Shown one piece after another: positions 16,701 to 23,474 of a stretch of DNA of 29,968 bases. The position numbers were made by a program, and so were the translations under genes. The notes under the pieces are model-generated. The model was given only the letters and a program-made list of their open reading frames with translations, was not told the DNA's origin and did no database searches. Each line of letters starts with the position of its first letter. Position 1 is the first letter of the stretch. This stretch comes from CAYVQE01 sp964633205 (GTDB lineage: Bacteria > Myxococcota > B64-G9). The stretch covers positions 1 through 29,968 of the forward strand of contig CAZWFN010000066.1 of the NCBI GenBank assembly GCA_964633205.1. Direction: 5' to 3'.

Positions 16701-17840
16701 GTGGTCGCAGTTGGTGGCCTGCAGGCTGTAGCGGGCCGGGGCCTGCGGGTCGGTGTCGGCCGCAAAGGCCAGCCCGACCCACTGCAGCGAGCCGTCCGGC
16801 CAGGTCGACTGGGCCCAGGCCTGCAGCGGCTGCAGTGCGTCCTGGGCGTCGCGCAACACCAGGTCGTCGGCCGCGGCCAGCTCGCCGGGCGGGAAGGGCA
16901 CGCCGGCCAGCACCGGCCAGCCGCTGCGCGCTCGCCCGGCCGGCTCGTCGATGCGCAGCGGGATGCGCCGCGGCCGCGACTCGGCCGGCGGCTCGGGGGG
17001 TTGACCGGCGGTGAACTGCAGCGGCGCGCTGCGCCGGCCGCCGGCGCTGACCACGGCCCGGTAGTCGGCGCCCGGCTCCAGATCGGCCAGCAGCAGCCGG
17101 TGGTTGGCCCCGGCGCTGGCCACCGGACGCAGGCCCACCGGCCCGCCGGCCAGCGGCTCGATCTCGACCATCTGCTCCCCGGCCGCCAGCTCGACCTGGG
17201 TCCACCAGGTGAGCTGGGTGCGGCCGTCGGCCAGGGTACGGGCGGCCAGGTCGTGGAAGTCGGGCGCGGGCGGGCCCAGCGGCCGGGGTGACAGCACCAC
17301 CGAGCGGATGCGGTAGTAGCTCATCAGGCGGCCCAGCTCCAGCACCAGCTGCCGGCTGCCGTCGGACTCCACGGTGCCGTCCAGCGCATAGACGAAGGTC
17401 CGATCGTTCTCGTCTGGCCCATAGGCGTAGTCGCCGACGATGGTGCCCAGCTCGGTGCCATCCAGCCGCAGGTCCACGGTCTCGTCCTGGACGTCGCGGT
17501 CGTCGACCATGATCAGGCCCAGGTGCCAGACGCCCTCGGGCAGGCGGCAGGCGGCCCATTGCTCACGGCCGCCGGCGCAGCGGGTCCAGTAGGTGGTGTC
17601 GTGGCCGCGCATCTCGCGGTCCCACTGGTCGTAGTCGTCGGCCGGGTCGTCCTCCGGCGAGCCGGCCAGCGGGTGCAGGCTGCACGGCGGCCGCTGGCCG
17701 CCGCCCGGGTCCCAGAGCGGCAGCTGGATCAGCTCCGGGTCGTGGAGCAGGTGGTACCAGGTCTCCAGGCGCTGCACCTGGGCGTGGCCCGCCGGCAGCC
17801 ACAGCAGGCCGGCGGCGATGCAGACGATGGCACGGGCCAT
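13764..17840 (-). CDS. YetA/PL26-like (exo-rhamnogalacturonan lyase-like) surface protein with MYXO-CTERM-like tail
   Basis: The product has 1358 residues. ATG 17840 follows GAGAGGGGG and starts a signal peptide ending near GHAQ; an in-frame GTG at 17858 is less likely. Domains: a malectin-like region (~90-175), a fibronectin III-like region (~185-275), and a RIFT-barrel (~288-370) with GWPVLAGVPFPPGEL and STWPDGSLQWVGL, the pattern of YetA/PcRGLX-type polysaccharide lyase family 26. A beta-sandwich (~390-640) and an alpha/alpha toroid (~650-1130) follow, as in that family. Two MopE-like metal-binding motifs (VCGDGLDNDLDGEYDE ~1157; QCNGIDDDCDGLVDEG ~1236) precede a DGG-rich linker and the sorting tail (SGGCGCAATG, helix, RRRRPQGRA). 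It probably acts on acidic plant-type polysaccharide at the cell surface; the family call rests on pattern memory. First gene of the minus-strand unit. Confidence 0.65.
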   Translation of the reverse strand: MARAIVCIAAGLLWLPAGHAQVQRLETWYHLLHDPELIQLPLWDPGGGQRPPCSLHPLAGSPEDDPADDYDQWDREMRGHDTTYWTRCAGGREQWAACRLPEGVWHLGLIMVDDRDVQDETVDLRLDGTELGTIVGDYAYGPDENDRTFVYALDGTVESDGSRQLVLELGRLMSYYRIRSVVLSPRPLGPPAPDFHDLAARTLADGRTQLTWWTQVELAAGEQMVEIEPLAGGPVGLRPVASAGANHRLLLADLEPGADYRAVVSAGGRRSAPLQFTAGQPPEPPAESRPRRIPLRIDEPAGRARSGWPVLAGVPFPPGELAAADDLVLRDAQDALQPLQAWAQSTWPDGSLQWVGLAFAADTDPQAPARYSLQATNCDHEPPAPSRPVSAVAGADGEVVLDNGRIKLALGGAGGLLDRLWYDADGDGRYSDAERLTRGGAEDLELIGTAGGRYQLGRPDGVRIVHNGPVLAEVQLEGPHVLPHTIRSLLRYRLRVRLFAGQPWVALRYTLDVDGPEEMSRFQSLSLRLRLAEAERGTIGGRPAVALERGAGLLQDYDFQQLDDGRRQAGRDPGWAGLQGRLDQEPVTLVAAVEDFWQTYPKGFALDAGGLRIDLLPRLDARQYTESRQDVEHVHSLFFWCMRGVDNPYPDIGNGNSWGVEPGKGGQYQLRLGTRVPATLRVGAVAAGGDPSALASRLQAPLFAAADPDAYLRSGWFGAIDPALPGYFCHYESRLARHLARIELTRDCDLNDVWDTSDHRYGQYGFMNYGDDYPEQRGYNWRNLEYDPAWAMLQQFARSGRSSLFWRGERAARHLAHIDIRHRAGADQPHAPAELVGLPWKHCVGHTGGFFPTPFYLDDPKADAPQEYNPLWVEGGIDYMGHAVLHGLLTAGFLAADTDYVEVGLRAAEQIARLAPRDYQFSQLRRPGWVAQNLASAYMASGDPFLLNGARFVVDRALARQVAHDPQTDSGGSVPLRIGECSESIVVGTKTFDIGVFGEALLWLAPYWPAADVEAALRDLALFLVATNYNPATQDFWYFYPPCDECDCTGNSGSIVMATLAAGRWADPGPELCRVQNVLLHFISSQAGRSLPGASALGFRSHSLPRALYLLRRQGYANTAAYDGSPPDHQQGAACQHPCNPDQAPIDRPGCGAAPREVCGDGLDNDLDGEYDEAGFYADHNAGRIVTTACPEPEHPCTPGEMAPCGSDVGACRSGLMECLGQGWGPCLAATGYRGPTAEQCNGIDDDCDGLVDEGLAGCAYEPHESCDSSPIEDGGPPDGGTPDGASLDGGSPDDGGVPADPGPGHPDAEPAADGDDSPVPSGGCGCAATGATAPAGVVPWIGLLLALARRRRPQGRA

Positions 17841-17900
17841 GCGGCCCCCTCTCTTCACAGTGGATCCTCGGCCTCTGCCGGGTCAGAGCCGCGACCGCCC

Positions 17901-17941
17901 CGCGGGTTGCGCTTCGGACCCGAAAAAAAGCGCAACCCGCG
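17901..17941. repeat. 14-bp perfect inverted repeat between divergent operons
   Basis: CGCGGGTTGCGCTT (17901-17914) and AAGCGCAACCCGCG (17928-17941) are exact reverse complements around a 13-base loop. The repeat sits between the divergent starts at 17840 and 18032 and could be a shared operator or a REP-type element. A tandem AAGGACGG pair follows at about 17965-17981. I see no convincing -35/-10 or ECF-type promoter in the 191-bp interval. Confidence 0.6.
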
Positions 17942-18031
17942 CCGGCCGGCCGGCTCTTGCCCGCAGAAGGACGGAAGGACGGAATGACCACCAGCCCGGC
18001 CGCCGGCCGGGGTAGAGCAGGGGAGGCGAGC

Positions 18032-21000
18032 ATGCGCTGGAACTGGATGGCCATGGGCTGCGCGCTGGGCTGCCTGGCGTTGGCGGCGCCGGCTGGAGCC
18101 GAGCCTTTCAGCGAGGGCTTCGACAGCTACCCGGGCTGCGAGCCCGGCTCGATCGAGCCGCGCGACCTGGACCCGGGCGGCAGCTGGCGCCAGATCGGCG
18201 AGCCCGAGCCGCACTGCGGGCGCATCGAGCGCAGCCCGGGGGTGCCGCCCTGGGTGCAGGCGGTGCCCGATCCGGACCACGTGCTGGCGCTGCACCCGGT
18301 GCAGCGGGAGCGCTCCGGCAGGATCGAGTTCGAGACCCTGCTCGGCCTGCACAACGAGGAAAAAAACCAACCGCCGCCGCTGTGGGTCGAGGCCGACGTG
18401 CGGCCCGGCTACGACAGTGCGCTCAACGGCCAGCTGCGGGTCTCGACCGGCAGGAGCTTCTGGAACCAGCGCATCGCCACCGGGATGAGCTTCAGAGACC
18501 TCGACAACGGTCACTGGGCCGAAGCCCTGGACGCCATGTACGGCTCGGTGCACTACCGCCTGCTGCCGCTGGTGGCCGGCCAGTGGATCCGCACCCGGAT
18601 CGAGATCGACGCGGCCAGCGACCGGATCGCCCTGGCCGCCGGCAAGGACTCGAGCGCGGTGGAGCGGCTGTGCATCGTCGACCGCGATCTGGACTTCACC
18701 GGCATCGACGCGCAGACCGGCGGTATGCACCCCCTGGAGCTGATCCCCAACGCCGCCCAGCCCGAGCAGGCCTTCCCGGTGGCCAGCGCCAGCGGCGACC
18801 GGGTGTGCATCTCCGATGAGCTTGGCGTGGACCTGACCGCCTGCGCCGCCGCCGGCGACGTCTACCTGCTGCGCCGCGGCGGCTTTCCCTCCTGGCAGCA
18901 TCTTGACTCGCCAGATCAACCCAACCATCCCAAGGCCTTGACCTTCGGCCCGGACCAACCGATCTACCTCCACGCCTGGCTCGCTGGCATGACCAACAAC
19001 GGTCAGCTGATGATCGATCGAATCTCCGCCAACGCCGTGCCCGAGCGCTACCGGTTGCCCTTCGCCGGGCCCACCAACCTGGTGCCCAACCCGGGCTTCG
19101 AGGCCGAGCGCGACGGCCGGCCGCTGGTGTGGACGGAGCCGGCGGTGCACGATACGGGCCGGGCCCACAGCGGCAGCGCCGCTCTCAGGTTGGATGCCGG
19201 CGGCGCCCTGTCGCCCCAGGTGACGGCGACGACTCGCACCCGCATGCCGATCAACCACTTCTTCGCCTTCGAGCTGGCCGGCTGGATCTACCTGGACAAC
19301 GCCGCCTGTCGGCCCATTCTGGCTGCGGAGTACGAGGAGAAGCCGCTGTTGGAGTACGGAAGCTTTCAGGGCGAGTACCAGTCGGTCGGGGTACGCGAGA
19401 TCGATTTGGATCCGCCGCCGGCGGGCGAGTGGGTGGCGGTGGCCGGCCGGCCCGGCGGCGGCGTCGCGCCGCTGGACGTCCAGCCCCTGTACGCCCGGGT
19501 GGTGCTGGGCCTGGAGTGTCCGGACGGCGAGGCCGGCAGCGTCTGGTTCGACGACCTGGAGTTCGACGGGCTGGGCAGCGACTCGCCGCGGCTGGCCGTG
19601 CCGGACGTGGGCTTCCACGCCCAGGGGCTCAAGGAGGTCACCGTGGCCAGCCGCACGCCGGTGGCCGGCGGCCGCTGGGAGCTGTACAGCGCCGGCGGTG
19701 CGTCCCTGATCGCCAGCGGCGGGCTGGCCGCCCGCCCGGGCACCGGCCCCTGGGGCCGCCACCAGCTGCGGGCCGACCTGACCGGCGTCGAGGCGCTGGG
19801 CCAGCCGGGCAGCTACCTGCTGGAGCTGGTGCTGGACGACGGGCAGCAGGCCAGCTGGACCTTCCAGGTCCACGATCGGCTCTACGAGCGGCTGGCGCGG
19901 CTGGAGCGCTACTACTTCGGCGGCAGCCGCTGCGGCACGGCCACCGACTTCCACCCGGCCTGCCACCTGTGGGACGCCGATCTGGATGAACGGGAGTTTC
20001 CGGACGGCAGCACCGGGCCGGTGACCGAGCCGCTGCACGGCGGCTGGCACGACTCGGGCGGCTACGGCAAGTACGTCCACCTCTACGGCCCGGCCGTCGC
20101 CGGGCTGACCGGCCTGGCCGAGCTGCTGGCCGGCGAGGAGGCCGAGCTGCCGGCGCCGGACGATCCCCGGCCCGACCCGCCGCCGCCCTGGCTGCAGGCG
20201 CTGGACGAGGCCGACTGGGGGGTGGAGTACTTCCACCGGGTGGTGCGCGAGAACGAATTAGTGCCCGAGCCCTGCGGCCTGCGCAACCTCTACTGGGGCG
20301 AGGTGGAGGACGAGCCCAAGTTCTGGGTGCGGCCGGACGATCCGAATCCTCCAAATTCGCTCGAACGCGTCGTCCACGCCTTCGACACCGGCGACGGCAG
20401 CTCGGATCCGCCCAACATCGGCGACGTGCGGGCCTTGCCGCTGCACGCCTGGGGCCTGGCGCGCTATGCCCGGCTGCTCGATGCGCTCGGCGGCTGGCCG
20501 GACCGGGCCGCTGCGGCGCTGGCCGAGGCCTGGCACCAGTACGACTGCTACAAGACCATGGTGCGAAATCTGACCGCGTTCTGGGGCGGGGAGGTGCCCT
20601 GGCTGCTGCGCCCCGGCTACCGGCTGGGCACGGTGCCGCGCCAGCTATTGGCCGCCATCGCCCTGTGGGACGCCCTGCCGGAAGACGACCCTGCCCGCGA
20701 GCAGCTGGCCGAGGACATCGACCAGGACCTGGCGACCGTGATGGCCGACCTGCAGCTCGGCTGGGATCAGGCCGCGGCCGGGGTCTACGAGTACGGCTTC
20801 TACCGCGACGACTACCAGATGGAGAGCTGGTACGGCATCAGCTCGATCGCCAAGATCTGGCCGCTGGCGGTGGTCGACGCACTGGGCGCCGCTCTGGACC
20901 TGGTGCTCGGGCCGAACGACCCGCGGCGGGTCGCGGTGCTGGGCCACCTGGAACAGATCGGCGCCGCCATGTACGCCAACATGGACCGCTCGGTCTGGGG

Positions 21001-22018
21001 CCACGCCAGCGAGATCGAGCCCGAGCAGGGCCCGGGCGAGCACCGCCAGTTCCCGCGGGTCGACCGCAACGGCCACTACACCACCACCTACGGCCTGGCC
21101 GCCGCGGCCGCCCTGGCCCAGATCGCCCGGCGCACCCGGCGGCCGGAATTCCTGGCCGCGGCCGAACGCAGCTTGCAGTGGTTTCTGGGCCGCAACCCGA
21201 TGCGCCTGACCTACGTCGGCGGTCTGCCGGGCCGCATGGCCAACAGCCGCACCTACTTGAGCGCCATCGATTACGAGGGGGAGCCGTGGCCGCACTCCAT
21301 CCCGCAGCAGGTGGCCGGTATCGTCCTGCAAGGGCCCTTCCGTTCCAACGGCGTGCTGCCGGGCGGCATCGTCAAGGGCATCCATCCCGGAGTCGGGGTG
21401 ATCGCCGGGCTGTCCGACCAGCGGGCGGCGCCGATGGACTTTCCGGTCACCTACGGCCGCACCGACTACCCCTTCGACGGCAGCGACGGCCCGTCCGAGA
21501 TGTGGTCCTTCTTCGTGCTGCAGGCGCTGCGGGCCGGGGTGGAGCTGGAGCGGGCCTTCGTCGCGCTGGGCCCGCTGGAGCCGCACGGCGGCAACGGCTT
21601 CGAAGGCCAGCAGCCGCCCGATGGCGGGGTGGTCGACGGCGGCGCCGACGACGGTGGTGAGACCGACGGCGGTGCGGAAACCGACGGTGGTGCGGAGACC
21701 GACGGTGGTGCGGAGATCGACGGCGGTGCGGAGACCGACGGTGGTGTTGCTGACGGCGGCCCGCTGGATGCGGGCGAGAGCGACGGGGGCGGGACCGATG
21801 GCGGCGCGGCCGACGACGGCGGCGCGTCCGGCGACGCGGACGACCCCCCGGCCGATGGCGGCGGCGCGGGCGGTTGCGGCTGCGCTGCCGCCGGGGCCGG
21901 CCCCGGCCCCATGGCCTGGATGTTGCTGCTCATCCTGGCCGGCGGGCCGGGGCTGGCCTTCCGGCACCGCCGGCGTTGCGCTCGGCGGCGTCATGCTGGA
22001 GGATGGCGGGTGCGATGA
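18032..22018 (+). CDS. GH9 (cellulase-family) surface protein with MYXO-CTERM-like tail; altered catalytic base
   Basis: The product has 1328 residues. GGAGG precedes ATG 18032 and a signal peptide ends near PAGAEP. Residues ~30-340 are an unrecognised beta-rich region; ~349-515 looks like a CBM4/9-type jelly roll (NLVPNPGFEAERDGRPLVW, then SVWFDDLEF). About 520-605 is the CelD_N Ig-like domain and ~610-1180 the GH9 catalytic barrel (RCGTATDFHPACHLWDA, GGWHDSGGYGKYV, WFLGRNPMRLTYVGG). GH9 enzymes normally have D-A-G-D with the second Asp as base; here it is D674-S-G-G677. Glu1156 (PSEMWSFF) may be the acid. Five ETDGGA units and GGCGCAAAG plus helix and Arg cluster end the protein. Its stop overlaps the ECF gene. 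It would cleave or bind beta-1,4-glucan outside the cell. Confidence 0.85.
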   Translation: MRWNWMAMGCALGCLALAAPAGAEPFSEGFDSYPGCEPGSIEPRDLDPGGSWRQIGEPEPHCGRIERSPGVPPWVQAVPDPDHVLALHPVQRERSGRIEFETLLGLHNEEKNQPPPLWVEADVRPGYDSALNGQLRVSTGRSFWNQRIATGMSFRDLDNGHWAEALDAMYGSVHYRLLPLVAGQWIRTRIEIDAASDRIALAAGKDSSAVERLCIVDRDLDFTGIDAQTGGMHPLELIPNAAQPEQAFPVASASGDRVCISDELGVDLTACAAAGDVYLLRRGGFPSWQHLDSPDQPNHPKALTFGPDQPIYLHAWLAGMTNNGQLMIDRISANAVPERYRLPFAGPTNLVPNPGFEAERDGRPLVWTEPAVHDTGRAHSGSAALRLDAGGALSPQVTATTRTRMPINHFFAFELAGWIYLDNAACRPILAAEYEEKPLLEYGSFQGEYQSVGVREIDLDPPPAGEWVAVAGRPGGGVAPLDVQPLYARVVLGLECPDGEAGSVWFDDLEFDGLGSDSPRLAVPDVGFHAQGLKEVTVASRTPVAGGRWELYSAGGASLIASGGLAARPGTGPWGRHQLRADLTGVEALGQPGSYLLELVLDDGQQASWTFQVHDRLYERLARLERYYFGGSRCGTATDFHPACHLWDADLDEREFPDGSTGPVTEPLHGGWHDSGGYGKYVHLYGPAVAGLTGLAELLAGEEAELPAPDDPRPDPPPPWLQALDEADWGVEYFHRVVRENELVPEPCGLRNLYWGEVEDEPKFWVRPDDPNPPNSLERVVHAFDTGDGSSDPPNIGDVRALPLHAWGLARYARLLDALGGWPDRAAAALAEAWHQYDCYKTMVRNLTAFWGGEVPWLLRPGYRLGTVPRQLLAAIALWDALPEDDPAREQLAEDIDQDLATVMADLQLGWDQAAAGVYEYGFYRDDYQMESWYGISSIAKIWPLAVVDALGAALDLVLGPNDPRRVAVLGHLEQIGAAMYANMDRSVWGHASEIEPEQGPGEHRQFPRVDRNGHYTTTYGLAAAAALAQIARRTRRPEFLAAAERSLQWFLGRNPMRLTYVGGLPGRMANSRTYLSAIDYEGEPWPHSIPQQVAGIVLQGPFRSNGVLPGGIVKGIHPGVGVIAGLSDQRAAPMDFPVTYGRTDYPFDGSDGPSEMWSFFVLQALRAGVELERAFVALGPLEPHGGNGFEGQQPPDGGVVDGGADDGGETDGGAETDGGAETDGGAEIDGGAETDGGVADGGPLDAGESDGGGTDGGAADDGGASGDADDPPADGGGAGGCGCAAAGAGPGPMAWMLLLILAGGPGLAFRHRRRCARRRHAGGWRVR
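21659..21748 (+). repeat. Five tandem 18-bp units in the GH9 linker
   Basis: Five in-frame 18-bp copies (GAGACCGACGGTGGTGCG and close variants) encode ETDGGA-type hexapeptides, with EIDGGA and ETDGGV as variants. They form a flexible acidic spacer between the catalytic domain and the surface anchor. Copy number may vary between strains by slippage. Confidence 0.9.
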
Positions 22019-22626
22019 GCGAGGCGGGCTTGCAGCTGGTGGCCGGGGGGCGCGATCAGGCGCCGGCCGAAGGCGAGCTGGACGACGATGACCTGATGCG
22101 GCTGGTCCAGGCCGGCCGCCAGGACGCCTTCGCCCGGCTGATCGGCCGCCACCAGCGACTGGTGGTCGGCCTGGCGGTGCGCTACCTGGCCGACGCCGCT
22201 GCCGGGCGCGACGCGGCCCAGGACGTGTTCCTGGCCCTGTGGGCCGAGCGCCACCGCTACCGGCCGCGGGGCCGCTTTCGCAGCTACATGGTCAGCATGA
22301 CCCTCAACCGCTGCCACAGCCTGGCCCGCAGCCGGCGCCGGCGCCGGCGCAAGCACGACCGTTTTGGCCGGCTGGACGCCGGCGCCGGGTCGGCGGACGT
22401 TCCGCTGGACGAGCTGCTGCGCTCGGAGCGCGCCCGGCGGGTGCGCGCCCTGCTGGGCCGGTTGCCGCACAAGCAGCGCGCCGCGCTCAGCCTGCGCTAC
22501 GGCCAGGGGCTGAGTCTGGAGGAGATCGCACGGCTGACCGAGCAGCCGCTGGGCACGGTCAAGTCGCACCTGTTCCGCGGCATGCGGCGGCTGAAGCGCC
22601 TGCTGGACAAGGGAGGCTGGCGATGA
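22015..22626 (+). CDS. ECF-type RNA polymerase sigma factor
   Basis: The product has 203 residues. Region 2 (~28-100) begins with DLMRLVQAGRQDAFARLIGR and has the core-binding helix AAQDVFLALWAERHRYRPRG. A basic linker (RSRRRRRRKHDR) leads to region 4 (~140-200): LLGRLPHKQRAALSLRYGQG, then LSLEEIARLTEQPLGTVKSH, the helix-turn-helix that reads the -35. There is no region 1.1 or 3, as expected for ECF sigma factors. The ATG overlaps the GH9 stop (ATGA), and its own stop overlaps the anti-sigma start in the same way, so all are translationally coupled. It should direct polymerase to envelope- or surface-related genes when the downstream zinc-finger membrane protein releases it. Confidence 0.95.
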   Translation: MSEAGLQLVAGGRDQAPAEGELDDDDLMRLVQAGRQDAFARLIGRHQRLVVGLAVRYLADAAAGRDAAQDVFLALWAERHRYRPRGRFRSYMVSMTLNRCHSLARSRRRRRRKHDRFGRLDAGAGSADVPLDELLRSERARRVRALLGRLPHKQRAALSLRYGQGLSLEEIARLTEQPLGTVKSHLFRGMRRLKRLLDKGGWR

Positions 22627-23474
22627 AGTGCGTGTCCCCCCGCGAGACGCTGGCCTTTCTCGAAGGTGTGCTGGAGCCCGAGCGGGCCGCGGCGCTGCGG
22701 GCCCACTTCGACCGCTGCCCGCGCTGTGCGGCCGAGCGCGACCGGCTGGCGGCGCTGGCCGGCGACCTGGCGCCGGCCGCCGGCGAGTTCGATGCGCCCG
22801 GGCTGGCCGACGACGTGCTGGAGCTGATCCGGCTCGGTCGTGCCGAGGGTCCGGCTGCGGCCAGACGCGGTCCGGCGCGGTTCTGGGCGGCGGCCGCGGC
22901 CGGCTTGGTGCTGCTGGCGGCCGGGGCGCTCGGCGCCTGGTGGGCGCTGCAGGGAGAACCCGAGCAGCCGCAGACGGGCTTCGTCGCCCGCGGCGGCCCG
23001 GACGAGGCGGCCGACCGCTGGGTGTCGTTCACCGTCTACCGGGCCACCGGACCCGATGCCTACGAGCGGGTGGAGCGGGCCATCCGGCCGGACGACGAGC
23101 TGGCCTTCGCCTACCGCAAGCGGGCCCGGGTCGGGCTGGACTACCTGATGATCCTGGGGGTGGACGCCGAAGGCCGGGTGTTCTGGTACTACCCGGCTTA
23201 CCGCGAGCCGGGGACCGATCCGCACAGCCGGCCGGTGGTCGATGCCGAGCGCGAGCAGCCGCTGCCGGATCGCATCGCCCACCGGCTGCGCCCGGGCCGG
23301 CTGCGCCTGTTTGCCGTGTTCTCGGCCCGGCCGCTGGCGGTGGCGCGGGTGGAGCGGGTGGTGGCCGCGCACTTCGCCGGCGGCGGCCGGCTGGTCGATC
23401 TCGATCGGCTGGAGTTGCCGCACAACGGCCAGCAGCTGCGGCGGCTGCTGGTGGAGGAGGAGGGGGCCGAGTGA
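22623..23474 (+). CDS. Membrane anti-sigma factor with zinc finger and DUF4384-like periplasmic domain
   Basis: The product has 283 residues. The N-terminal zinc-binding anti-sigma motif is H28-x3-C32-x2-C35 (HFDRCPRC) in a short helical cytoplasmic domain of about 80 residues. One transmembrane helix spans ~87-109 (RFWAAAAAGLVLLAAGALGA). The outside domain (~125-275) has VSFTVYRATGPDAYERV, RPDDELAFAYRKRARVGLDY and LMILGVDAEGRVFWYYP, which resembles DUF4384-type domains often found beside caspase-like proteins. It most likely holds the ECF sigma factor and responds to something in the periplasm. GGGAGG lies 6 bases before the ATG, which overlaps the sigma stop (ATGA). The anti-sigma role is inferred from domain order and position. 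Confidence 0.85.
   Translation: MKCVSPRETLAFLEGVLEPERAAALRAHFDRCPRCAAERDRLAALAGDLAPAAGEFDAPGLADDVLELIRLGRAEGPAAARRGPARFWAAAAAGLVLLAAGALGAWWALQGEPEQPQTGFVARGGPDEAADRWVSFTVYRATGPDAYERVERAIRPDDELAFAYRKRARVGLDYLMILGVDAEGRVFWYYPAYREPGTDPHSRPVVDAEREQPLPDRIAHRLRPGRLRLFAVFSARPLAVARVERVVAAHFAGGGRLVDLDRLELPHNGQQLRRLLVEEEGAE

Noticed and set aside
17855..20236. A minus-strand frame of almost 800 codons opposite the start of the GH9 gene, which could look like an extension of the PL26-like transcript
   Set aside because: It is antisense to well-supported CBM, Ig-like and GH9 sequence, and its own product is low-complexity Gly/Val/Gln/Ala.
21659..21748. Regular 18-bp repeats, considered as a CRISPR-like or iteron array
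   Set aside because: The units have no spacers, lie in frame inside the GH9 gene and encode ETDGGA hexapeptides of a linker.
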